Below, in pieces: positions 51,355 through 61,163 of a stretch of DNA of 64,000 bases. A program made the position numbers and the translations under genes. The first letter of the stretch is position 1; each line of letters begins with the position of its first letter. The notes beneath the pieces are model-generated. The model worked only from the letters and a program-made list of their open reading frames with translations. It was not told the origin of the DNA and did no database searches. Source of the DNA: Eukaryota sp. TZLM1-RC (lineage: Eukaryota > Metamonada: BaSk clade); assembly GCA_040285825.1 (NCBI GenBank), contig JAUPSS010000002.1, positions 3,348,001-3,412,000 on the forward strand, given 5' to 3'.

Positions 51355-51501
51355 CGAAAACGCATGTTTAGAAGCCATTCATGGTTTTTTAACAAAAGTC
51401 CATAAACAGAGGGAACTTGAGTTACTAAAGCAGCAGCAGAACTATCACGAATATCTTTTAAAAAATTACCGAAAGCGGGATTTTTAGTTTTGGCCAAGCC
51501 A
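51355..51501 (-). repeat. Array unit 8, smaller part
   Basis: First 147 bp of unit 8 (LAKTKNPAFG to the codons for RFRCF), cut by the LTR element. Confidence 0.92.
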
Positions 51502-52256
51502 AAAATACAATCCTGTTTTGCCAGTAAACACGATTGAAAAAAAAATTTCTTCCAGTTCTTTCCTTTACAACTACAACAAAATCTTCAAGGAAAGCCATAG
51601 CAGCCTTACCTAGAGATTTAAGCAAAGAAAAAACAAATGGACATAAATTATATTGGGCATGAGAATTTTCATTAACCGATAGGAAATGGGTTTCGCATAT
51701 TTAGCAATTTTATATTTTTCGCCTGCAAGAAGAGGATTATTTACATCCGAGTTAATGAGATGTTCGTTAGAGGAATTACAAGGGTCAATAGACATGGCGT
51801 CTAAAAAAGTAAAACTACCATTTAAACCGGCAACAACTAGATCACCTCTTGTCAGACCCATAGAAGCTCTGTTGTTGCGCGTACTATCAATATTGGGGTC
51901 ATCAAGAATTAATTTTGATAACAGCGGTTCTAAAAAGGAATCTACTCGATGTGATTTACACATTACATAAATTTGGTCCCTGACGTTATTATGCACTTTG
52001 CTTCTAAACGTAATGAAATGTTTACAGTTCAAAAGATGAGTAAACAAAAGAGGTTTACCACATTTACAAGTTAAATGATTGGGCAAATTGTTTGGCCACA
52101 GAAAACAACGAAAACGCATGTTTAGAAGCCATTCATTGTTTTTTAACAAAAGTCCATAAACAGAGGGAACTTGAGTTACTAAAGCAGCAGCAGAACTATC
52201 ACGAATATCTTCTAAAAAAATTACCGAAAGCGGGATTTTTAGTTTTGGCCAAGCCA
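51502..52256 (-). repeat. Array unit 7 (755 bp)
   Basis: A two-base insertion after KPIS (near 51680) and extra A's near 51540 break the frame. The A insertion resembles one in unit 17. Confidence 0.88.
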
Positions 52257-53001
52257 AAATACAATCCTGTTTTGCCAGTAAACACGATTGAAAATTCTTC
52301 CAGTGCTTTCCTTTACAACTACAACAAAATCTTCAAGGAAAGCCATAGCAGCCTTACCTAGAGATCCAAGCAAAGAAAAAAGAAATGGACATAAATTATA
52401 TTGGGCATGAGAATTTTCATTAACCGAGGAAATGGGTTTCGCATATTTAGCAATTTTATATTTTTCGCCTGCAAGAAGAGGATTATTTACATCCGAGTTA
52501 ATGAGATGTTCGTTAGAGGAATTACAAGGGTCAATAGACATGGCGTCTAAAAAAGTAAAACTACCATTTAAACCGGCAACAACTAGATCACCTCTTGTCA
52601 GACCCATAGAAGCTCTGTTGTTGCGCGTACTATCAATATTGGGGTCATCAAGAATTATTTTTGATAACAGCGGTTCTAAAAAGGAATCTACTCGATGTGA
52701 TTTACACATTACATAAATTTGGTCCCTGACGTTATTATGCACTTTGCTTCTAAACGTAATGAAATGTTTACAGTTCAAAAGATGAGTAAACAAAAGAGGT
52801 TTACCACATTTACAAGTTAAATGATTGGGCAAATTGTTTGGCCACAGAAAACAACGAAAACGCATGTTTAGAAGCCATTCATTGTTTTTTAACAAAAGTC
52901 CATAAACAGAGGGAACTTGAGTTACTAAAGCAGCAGCAGAACTATCACGAATATCTTCTAAAAAATTACCGAAAGCGGGATTTTTAGTTTTGGCCAAGCC
53001 A
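52257..53001 (-). repeat. Array unit 6 (745 bp)
   Basis: Open frame. One base shorter at the junction, so it ends VFWLGQN. SKIILDD variant. Confidence 0.9.
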
Positions 53002-53749
53002 AAAATACAATCCTGTTTTGCCAGTAAACACGATTGAAAATTCTTCCAGTGCTTTCCTTTACAACTACAACAAAATCTTCAAGGAAAGCCATAGCAGCCT
53101 TACCTAGAGATCCAAGCAAAGAAAAAAAAGAAATGGACATAAATTATATTGGGCATGAGAATTTTCATTAACCGAGGAAATGGGTTTCGCATATTTAGCA
53201 ATTTTATATTTTTCGCCTGCAAGAAGAGGATTATTTACATCCGAGTTAATGAGATGTTCGTTAGAGGAATTACAAGGGTCAATAGACATGGCGTCTAAAA
53301 AAGTAAAACTACCATTTAAACCGGCAACAACTAGATCACCTCTTGTCAGACCCATAGAAGCTCTGTTGTTGCGCGTACTATCAATATTGGGGTCATCAAG
53401 AATTAATTTTGATAACAGCGGTTCTAAAAAGGAATGTACTCGATGTGATTTACACATTACATAAATTTGGTCCCTGACGTTATTATGCACTTTGCTTCTA
53501 AACGTAATGAAATGTTTACAGTTCAAAAGATGAGTAAACAAAAGAGGTTTACCACATTTACAAGTTAAATGATTGGGCAAATTGTTTGGCCACAGAAAAC
53601 AACGAAAACGCATGTTTAGAAGCCATTCATTGTTTTTTAACAAAAGTCCATAAACAGAGGGAACTTGAGTTACTAAAGCAGCAGCAGAACTATCACGAAT
53701 ATCTTCTAAAAAATTACCGAAAGCGGGATTTTTAGTTTTGGCCAAGCCA
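53002..53749 (-). repeat. Array unit 5 (748 bp)
   Basis: Two extra bases in an A run near 53125 shift the frame after CPFLF. Has the HSFLE change. Confidence 0.88.
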
Positions 53750-54495
53750 ACAATACAATCCTGTTTTGCCAGTAAACACGATTGAAAATTCTTCCAGTGC
53801 TTTCCTTTACAACTACAACAAAATCTTCAAGGAAAGCCATAGCAGCCTTACCTAGAGATCCAAGCAAAGAAAAAAGAAATGGACATAAATTATATTGGGC
53901 ATGAGAATTTTCATTAACCGAGGAAATGGGTTTCGCATATTTAGCAATTTTATATTTTTCGCCTGCAAGAAGAGGATTATTTACATCCGAGTTAATGAGA
54001 TGTTCGTTAGAGGAATTACAAGGGTCAATAGACATGGCGTCTAAAAAAGTAAAACTACCATTTAAACCGGCAACAACTAGATCACCTCTTGTCAGACCTA
54101 TAGAAGCTCTGTTGTTGCGCGTACTATCAATATTGGGGTCATCAAGAATTAATTTTGATAACAGCGGTTCTAAAAAGGAATGTACTCGATGTGGTTTACA
54201 CATTACATAAATTTGGTCCCTGACGTTATTATGCACTTTGCTTCTAAACGTAATGAAATGTTTACAGTTCAAAAGATGAGTAAACAAAAGAGGTTTACCA
54301 CATTTACAAGTTAAATGATTGGGCAAATTGTTTGGCCACAGAAAACAACGAAAACGCATGTTTAGAAGCCATTCATTGTTTTTTAACAAAAGTCCATAAA
54401 CAGAGGGAACTTGAGTTACTAAAGCAGCAGCAGAACTATCACGAATATCTTTTAAAAAACTACCGAAAGCGGGATTTTTAGTTTTGGCCAAGCCA
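53750..54495 (-). repeat. Array unit 4
   Basis: Open frame. Variants KPHRVHS, NNRASIGL and AFGSFLKD. Confidence 0.9.
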
Positions 54496-55241
54496 AAAAT
54501 ACAATCCTGTTTTGCCAGTAAACACGATTGAAAATTCTTCCAGTTCTTTCCTTTACAACTACAACAAAATCCTCAAGGAAAGCCATAGCGGCCTTACCTA
54601 GAGATCCAAGCAAAGAAAAAACAAATGGACATAAATTATATTGGGCATGAGAATTTTCATTAACCGAGGAAATGGGTTTCGCATATTTAGCAATTTTATA
54701 TTTTTCACCTGCAAGAAGAGGATTATTTACATCCGAGTTAATGAGATGTTCGTTAGAGGAATTACAAGGGTCAATAGACATGGCGTCTAAAAAAGTAAAA
54801 CTACCATTTAAACCGGCAACAACCAGATCACCTCTTGTCAGACCCATAGAAGCTCTGTTGTTGCGCGTACTATCAATATTGGGGTCATCAAGAATTAATT
54901 TTGATAACAGCGGTTCTAAAAAGGAATGTACTCGATGTGATTTACACATTACATAAATTTGGTCCCTGACGTTATTATGCACTTTGCTTCTAAACGTAAT
55001 GAAATGTTTACAGTTCAAAAGATGAGTAAACAAAAGAGGTTTACCACATTTACCAGTGAAATGATTGGGCAAATTGTTTGGCCACAGAAAACAACGAAAA
55101 CGCATGTTTAGAAGCCATTCATTGTTTTTTAACAAAAGTCCATAAACAGAGGGAACTTGAGTTACTAAAGCAGCAGCAGAACTATCACGAATATCTTTTA
55201 AAAAATTACCGAAAGCGGGATTTTTAGTTTTGGCCAAGCCA
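54496..55241 (-). repeat. Array unit 3
   Basis: Open frame. The finger reads TGKCG instead of TCKCG, so the first zinc-binding Cys is lost. Confidence 0.9.
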
Positions 55242-55987
55242 AAAATACAATCCTGTTTTGCCAGTAAACACGATTGAAAATTCTTCCAGTGCTTTCCTTT
55301 ACAACTACAACAAAATCTTCAAGGAAAGCCATAGCAGCCTTACCTAGAGATCCAAGCAAAGAAAAAAGAAATGGACATAAATTATATTGGGCATGAGAAT
55401 TTTCATTAACCGAGGAAATGGGTTTCGCATATTTAGCAATTTTATATTTTTCACCTGCAAGAAGAGGATTATTTACATCCGAGTTAATGAGATGTTCGTT
55501 AGAGGAATTACAAGGGTCAATAGACATGGCGTCTAAAAAAGTAAAACTACCATTTAAACCGGCAACAACCAGATCACCTCTTGTCAGACCCATAGAAGCT
55601 CTGTTGTTGCGCGTACTATCAATATTGGGGTCATCAAGAATTAATTTTGATAACAGCGGTTCTAAAAAGGAATGTACTCGATGTGATTTACACATTACAT
55701 AAATTTGGTCCCTGACGTTATTATGCACTTTGCTTCTAAACGTAATGAAATGTTTACAGTTCAAAAGATGAGTAAACAAAAGAGGTTTACCACATTTACA
55801 AGTGAAATGATTGGGCAAATTGTTTGGCCACAGAAAACAACGAAAACGCATGTTTAGAAGCCATTCATTGTTTTTTAACAAAAGTCCATAAACAGAGGGA
55901 ACTTGAGTTACTAAAGCAGCAGCAGAACTATCACGAATATCTTTTAAAAAATTACCGAAAGCGGGATTTTTAGTTTTGGCCAAGCCA
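55242..55987 (-). repeat. Array unit 2
   Basis: Open frame. NHFTCKCG and HSFLE variants. Confidence 0.9.
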
Positions 55988-56733
55988 AAAATACAATCCT
56001 GTTTTGCCAGTAAACACGATTGAAAATTCTTCCAGTGCTTTCCTTTACAACTACAACAAAATCTTCAAGGAAAGCCATAGCAGCCTTACCTAGAGATCCA
56101 AGCAAAGAAAAAAGAAATGGACATAAATTATATTGGGCATGAGAATTTTCATTAACCGAGGAAATGGGTTTCGCATATTTAGCAATTTTATATTTTTCGC
56201 CTGCAAGAAGAGGATTATTTACATCCGAGTTAATGAGATGTTCGTTAGAGGAATTACAAGGGTCAATAGACATGGCGTCCAAAATAGTAAAACTACCATT
56301 TAAACCGGCAACAACTAGATCACCTCTTGTCAGACCCATAGAAGCTCTGTTGTTGCGCGTACTGTCAATATTGGGGTCATCAAGAATTAATTTTGATAAC
56401 AGCGGTTCTAAAAAGGAATCTACTCGATATGATTTACACATTAGATAAATTTGGTCCCTGACGTTATTATACACTTTGCTTCTAAACGTAATGAAATGTT
56501 TACAGTTCAAAAGATGAGTAAACAAAAGAGGTTTACCACATTTACAAGTGAAATGATTGGGCAAATTGTTTGGCCACAGAAAACAACGAAAACGCATGTT
56601 TAGAAGCCATTCATTGTTTTTTAACAAAAGTCCATAAACAGAGGGAACTTGAGTTACTAAAGCAATAGCAGAACTATCACGAATATCCTTTAAAAAATTA
56701 CCGAAAGCGGGATTTTTAGTTTTGGCCAAGCCA
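55988..56733 (-). repeat. Array unit 1, first of the array
   Basis: Open frame. Starts right after the A-rich tail of fragment B2. Variants AIALVTQ, YLMCKSYRV, FTILD. Confidence 0.9.
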
Positions 56734-56992
56734 AATTTTTTTTTTAAAATTTAATTTTATTCTCAACCTATAAATCAACATCTAAAAAATCCATCTCTCC
56801 CAAAACAAAAACACTAGATGCAACTCTCTCATAGTGAGATCCAAGAGAAAGCAAAGCATCAGAAACCATCTTCAACATCCCCTTAAAAATAGAAAACACA
56901 ATTCTATTTTGCCAAAACAATCTGTTGAAATTTCTGCCAGTTCTTCTCTTTACAATCATTTCAAAATCATCCAAAAAACGTAAAGCAGTTTA
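56734..56992 (-). mobile_element. Family B fragment B2 (C-terminus and 3' end)
   Basis: Encodes ALRFLDDFEMIVKRRTGR and the family B C-terminus, then the 3' untranslated region and an A-rich tail. Its 5' end is joined to the 3' end of family C at TTTAATAAA. Confidence 0.88.
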
Positions 56993-57041
56993 TTAAAGAA
57001 AGAAATGTTCAATCACAATGAAGAAACTACAACTAAAGCGA

Positions 57042-59882
57042 TCAATCATCACTGAGATCACAATTGGCAAGTCGGGCATACACTCTGCTCATTTTAAAGC
57101 ATGATCTTATAAATGACAGCGATATTTTTTTCCCATAAGAGCCTATCTCCTTTTTACGCAAAAAATTTACAAAACTTCGTTCGATGCCTCCAAAAGGAAA
57201 TGCGATTAGTGGAACCAAAGGAACATGGTGAGAATATTTACCAATTTTCGACATTCTACGGCGTTCAATCAGTGTATTAAGAGGGGTAGAATATCCACCG
57301 ACTAAAGTGAGGTCATAACACTCGCTGCCATCGGGACGAATAAGGTCAACTCTGCCGTTACCTACGTTCTGTTCTTTGAGTAAGCCTGTCAGTTGCGATA
57401 TCAATTCAACCACATCATCATGTCTTCTAATTCGCATAGATGATAGTTGTTCGCAATTGGCTGAATGATACTGAGAATTGGATTCATGGTTACAAAAGGG
57501 ACAGTGATGTACAAATTCAGAACAGAGGAGGCGGGTTCTTAAGAAATACTTGAGCAATGAATCGTCAACAAGTTCCTCAGATGGATTGATAATTAAAAGT
57601 GATTGAGACAGTGGTTTGCAATTGATAAGAACGTCGTTTTCATATTTGATTGGGATGGGTGCTATGGCTGGGTCAGTTACTGGCGACCTAAATGAAGCGA
57701 GTACAGCAGGCTTGGATCTAAAGTCCCTAGTCAAAGAATTCAGAGTCTCCAAAAAGTGGTTTTGAGTTAAGAGAGCTTGAAGTTTTGATAAGTTGGGGGA
57801 GTTGGTAGCTGTACCAAGTTCATGAACTAATGATTCAGCGCACATAAGATCTAAATCATCAAGTGGCAATAAAGAGTGGAAGAGGTTTAAAGTCCTATTG
57901 CTGGTGATGTAGGAGGCTGCGAAGCACAAATGAGCTATTTCCCCATAATTTGTGAGACCGAGTCCTCCAAATCTGGCTGACGGGAGAGAAATCAACTGAG
58001 GAAACATAGGAACAACCCCAAGTGCCGAAGAAACAAAAGAAACTATTTGATGAAAACAACTAATGAGAAAATTCTTGCTGACTGCTGGGCGATGAACACG
58101 TGCATGAAAGGACAGTTTGGTATTGATGCAGTGTCTCACAAGAAGCAATTGCTCTTGTACCGTCAGCGATTCGAGACATTTCAACAGAGAACTAGTTATT
58201 GGTGGGAGTGAGCTTGAAAGATCATCTTCAGCGTTTGGGCCAAAATGTGCACCAAGCACCTCGAAATTGTCATTGCTAGAGACAACAGCAGTTTTGTCAA
58301 GATTGACTTCAACACCAATGTCTTGGATAAAGCTTGAAACAGTCCCAACAATAGCATGAGTTTCATGGTCGTTGCAAAGAACAAAAAGGTCATCTAAATA
58401 CAAATAAAAATGACAGGATGGGTGCAGGGTACTGAGCTGTGTTGCAAACGGGACAAGGGCAGTTGAAAACAGCAAGGGACCGAGGGGATCGCCTTGTCGA
58501 ACACCACGTTCTGAGAAAATAACTGAGTTTCTAAAATGTAATGTGGAAGGGCTCAGATAGCTAGCTTTAAAGAATGGGAACAGCAAAGGACAATATTCAG
58601 CAACAGCTTGGGCAAGCTGACAACGGTCGACCTCATTGAATGCATTGCGCACATCAAACTTGATCAGTTTTTCGAAAGATAGGCCTAGATTACTACGAAT
58701 TGAATGGACAATAGCTTCACCACCACCAGGGACTTTCACGCCATATTGATTTGAATTGATCAAATAGTCAACATTTACTTTAGATAGCGCAAGGCCGGCA
58801 GCAATGCGGTAAAATAGTTCTCCAACTGCCAAAGGCCGCACTCCATTACTTTTCTTTGGGATGGCGAGCAATCTACTGGAAGTGAGAACACGTCTGAGGG
58901 GCTCACTTATTTTGCCACTGAGCAGGCCGTTTGCCATATACTGTACACATGACACCAAGTGGTCATCAATACACTGTTTCAAAAGTTTGGCATGCCAGTG
59001 GGAGGGGCCACCTTCCGTCATAGGGGAATTAAGGATTGCGTCAGCTACGGAAGAGGAGTCGTGGTAGGAGTAGTGTTCAGTTAGCATATTGTTATAGTGG
59101 CAAAAGTTTGGATCAGCTGGATGGAGGTGTTGCAATTGCTCTAGCATGGACTTATTAGTTATGTTTGCTGTTGGTGGTTCTCTTGATAGCAGATTCATAG
59201 CACGACTCAGTTCGTTGTCGTGAATAAGTTCTTTGACTCTCTTTATATTGACTCGATTGCTAAATGTATGTGGTCTGATGGGGGTTGTGTTACAAAAGAA
59301 GGAAGAAGTATCTTCACATTGACCAATATTAAATTTGTCAACCCTGTGTTGGAATCGGAAAAGTTTAAAAAGTGATGAGCCTTTGTCCAGCTTTAGGCAA
59401 ACTACCGGTAGCACTAAAAGATATCTACATTTTTGTTCCATTGGCAGGGAAGAATGGGTGACCAACTTGACTGCAGAGCGGAATGAGGAACGATCACTGA
59501 GCCGCTGGTAAGTGAAGCTTGCAATTTCATTGCTCAGTTGAATAAATAGAGAATCGGAAATACATGGCATATCCAGAGTCGGTGAATCATGACGTTTGAA
59601 ATGGTTGTCAAATCCAACCGATGAGAACACCTTCAGGCAAACGGGGCAGCGAACCAGATTATTAATGTGTAATGTGTCAGTGTCTATACAAGAGTGATGC
59701 GTATCAATATGGCAGCATAAGGTTCTTGCTTTGGAGAAGAAACTGGGACAGATAGGACAATTGTGTGATTTTTCTAAATTGAACGAGTCAAGGGGAGCAC
59801 TATCAGCGATGTGTTCAGAGTGGTCAGGTGGTAATGAACAAAGTGGTGTAGGGCCTTCAAGAACATGATAACGTGTTCTTAA
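57042..59882 (-). CDS. Family C protein: two C2H2 fingers, RT, CCHC finger, restriction-like endonuclease (946 codons)
   Basis: Open from the codon after a TAG at 59883-59885 to TAA-side stop at 57042. Two C2H2 fingers come first: CPICPSFFSKARTLCCHIDT with HH, and CPVCLKVFSSVGFDNHFKRH, as in R2-like proteins that use them to bind target DNA. The first ATG is beyond the fingers (MPCISDS), so the start is unknown. RT follows: RRVLTSSRLLAIPKKSNGVR, LIKFDVRNAFNEVDR, RGVRQGDPLGPLLFS and YLDDLFVL. Near residue 750 is a CCHC finger, CPFCNHESNSQYHSANC. The RLE domain has GRVDLIRPDGSECYDLTLVG and RRMSKIGKY. No internal stop is seen, so this may be a working protein. Confidence 0.88.
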   Translation of the reverse strand, partial: LRTRYHVLEGPTPLCSLPPDHSEHIADSAPLDSFNLEKSHNCPICPSFFSKARTLCCHIDTHHSCIDTDTLHINNLVRCPVCLKVFSSVGFDNHFKRHDSPTLDMPCISDSLFIQLSNEIASFTYQRLSDRSSFRSAVKLVTHSSLPMEQKCRYLLVLPVVCLKLDKGSSLFKLFRFQHRVDKFNIGQCEDTSSFFCNTTPIRPHTFSNRVNIKRVKELIHDNELSRAMNLLSREPPTANITNKSMLEQLQHLHPADPNFCHYNNMLTEHYSYHDSSSVADAILNSPMTEGGPSHWHAKLLKQCIDDHLVSCVQYMANGLLSGKISEPLRRVLTSSRLLAIPKKSNGVRPLAVGELFYRIAAGLALSKVNVDYLINSNQYGVKVPGGGEAIVHSIRSNLGLSFEKLIKFDVRNAFNEVDRCQLAQAVAEYCPLLFPFFKASYLSPSTLHFRNSVIFSERGVRQGDPLGPLLFSTALVPFATQLSTLHPSCHFYLYLDDLFVLCNDHETHAIVGTVSSFIQDIGVEVNLDKTAVVSSNDNFEVLGAHFGPNAEDDLSSSLPPITSSLLKCLESLTVQEQLLLVRHCINTKLSFHARVHRPAVSKNFLISCFHQIVSFVSSALGVVPMFPQLISLPSARFGGLGLTNYGEIAHLCFAASYITSNRTLNLFHSLLPLDDLDLMCAESLVHELGTATNSPNLSKLQALLTQNHFLETLNSLTRDFRSKPAVLASFRSPVTDPAIAPIPIKYENDVLINCKPLSQSLLIINPSEELVDDSLLKYFLRTRLLCSEFVHHCPFCNHESNSQYHSANCEQLSSMRIRRHDDVVELISQLTGLLKEQNVGNGRVDLIRPDGSECYDLTLVGGYSTPLNTLIERRRMSKIGKYSHHVPLVPLIAFPFGGIERSFVNFLRKKEIGSYGKKISLSFIRSCFKMSRVYARLANCDLSDD

Positions 59883-59885
59883 CTA

Positions 59886-59978
59886 CTTCAGCAGTGAACA
59901 TTCAGAGCCATTAGCGCCACGTTTTGTTAAAACATCAGCAACATTATTATTAGTGTTGTCAGAATGTGCCAAAATGGT
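59886..59978 (-). other. Short in-frame segment resembling the end of an RNase H domain
   Basis: Upstream of and in frame with the family C protein, before the TAG. It reads TILAHSDNTNNNVADVLTKR then GANGSECSL, resembling the RNase H C-terminal motif (HSG..GN..AD.LAK.GA). Only about 30 codons remain before the join with family B sequence. It may belong to family C or to an unrelated neighbour. Confidence 0.35.
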
Positions 59979-60071
59979 AGAAAAAACTCGATAGCTCAGG
60001 AAAATCAGATTTAATAACTTCAAAAATTGCTTCTCGCTTTACAGAATTAAAAGCATTTTTAAAGTCGAGAT
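59979..60071 (-). mobile_element. Family B RT fragment
   Basis: Encodes LDFKNAFNSVKREAIFEVIK then SDFPELSSFFY, as in B1 near 63000-63100. It follows immediately on the A-rich 3' tail of fragment B3, so two family B pieces are joined out of natural order. Confidence 0.85.
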
Positions 60072-60248
60072 TTTTTTTTTAAAATTTAATTTTATTCTAA
60101 ACCTATAAATCAACATCTAAAAAATCCATCTCTCCCAAAACAAAAACACTAGATGCAACTCTCTCATAGTGAGATCCAAGAGAAAGCAAAGCATCAGAAA
60201 CCATCTTCAACATCCCCTTAAAAATAGAAAACACAATTCTATTTTTTT
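60072..60248 (-). mobile_element. Family B fragment B3 (C-terminal end and 3' tail)
   Basis: Matches the last about 170 bp of family B, including the IFKGMLKMVSDALLSLGSHY C-terminus and the A-rich tail. Nearly identical to B1 and B2. Confidence 0.88.
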
Positions 60249-61163
60249 TCTCTACTAATTTTTATTCAACAAACAAATATGCAATTCACAAAACTCCACA
60301 TCCTCGAAACCTGCCTCCCCTACATCAAAACAATTAATTGCTAAATATTCAGAAAATTTCCCAAAAGAAGATAGTGAATCAGAAATTAGTTTTACCATTC
60401 CCTTAAAAATAGAAAATACAATCCTGTTTTGCCAGTAAACACGATTGAAAATTCTTCCAGTTCTTTCCTTTACAACTACAACAAAATCCTCGAGGAAAGC
60501 CATAGCAGCCTTACCTAGAGATCCAAGCAAAGAAAAAACAAATGGACATAAATTATATTGGGCATGAGAATTTTCATTAACCGAGGAAATGGGTTTCGCA
60601 TATTTAGCAATTTTATATTTTTCGCCTGCAAGAAGAGGATTATTTACATCCGAGTTAATGAGATGTTCGTTAGAGGAATTACAAGGGTCAATAGACATGG
60701 CGTCTAAAAAAGTAAAACTACCATTTAAACCGGCAACAACTAGATCACCTCTAGTCAGACCCATATAAGCTCTGTTGTAACGCGTACTATCAATATTGGG
60801 GTCGTCAAAAATTAATTTTGATAACAGCGGTTCAAAAAAGGAATCTACTCGATGTGATTTACACATTACATAAATTTGGTCCCTGACGTTATTATGCACT
60901 TTGCTTCTAAACGTAATGAAATGTTTACAGTTCAAAAGATGAGTAAACAAAAGAGGTTTACCACATTTACAAGTTAAATGATTGGGCAAATTGTTTGGCC
61001 ACAGAAAACAACGAAAACGCATGTTTAGAAGCCATTCATTGTTTTTTAACAAAAGTCCATAAACAGAGGGAACTTGAGTTACTAAAGCAGCAGCAGAACT
61101 ATCACGAATATCCTTTAAAAAATTACCGAAAGCGGGATTTTTAGTTTTGGCCAAGCCAAAAAA
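60249..61163 (-). mobile_element. Family A single copy: RLE-only unit with natural 3' end
   Basis: Begins at the array unit start (TTGGCTTGGCC), immediately after the A-rich tail of B1, and runs to the natural family A 3' end. One open frame (60255-61154) covers the whole unit: CKCGKPLLFTHLLNC, RGDLVVAG, FLDAMSIDPC, KYKIAKYAKP, RIVFSIFKGMVKLISDSL. The normal stop region is slightly altered, so the frame ends CELHICLLNKN. It shares FFEP and IFDD with array unit 9. It is the best candidate for an intact monomer of the mobile unit, though it has no ATG at its start. Confidence 0.88.

Larger units (their letters stand above)
51355..56733 (-). repeat. Tandem array of family A RLE units, right part (units 1-8)
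   Basis: Continuation of the array at 36697-44284. On the minus strand it starts directly after the A-rich 3' tail of family B fragment B2 at 56733/56734. Units 1-4 have open frames, while 5-7 carry small indels. Units 2-5 share the change DSFLE to HSFLE and group together, so neighbours here are more alike than distant units. Confidence 0.93.
56993..59978 (-). mobile_element. Family C RLE non-LTR retrotransposon
   Basis: A distinct element with higher GC and different codon use from its neighbours. Its 3' end is TTTAATAAA at 56993, about 50 bp after the stop. The 5' end joins a family B RT fragment near 59978, with a few shared bases (AAAATGGTAG) at the join. Family B pieces flank it on both sides, but they are not adjacent parts of B, so a simple insertion does not explain them. 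Confidence 0.85.

Noticed and set aside
36868-56448. Plus-strand open stretches of 63-94 codons (MGFAYLAILYFSP...) in nearly every array unit
   Set aside because: They lie exactly opposite the RLE coding frame and are conserved only because the units are near-identical. They also occur opposite the dispersed copies.
36697-56733. CRISPR-like or tRNA-type repeat array
   Set aside because: Units are 746 bp with no separate spacers and encode a protein domain. They are a tandem duplication.
36697-56733. Array encoding one repetitive polyprotein
   Set aside because: Unit lengths of 746 and 749 shift the frame at every junction and a stop follows within about 16 codons.
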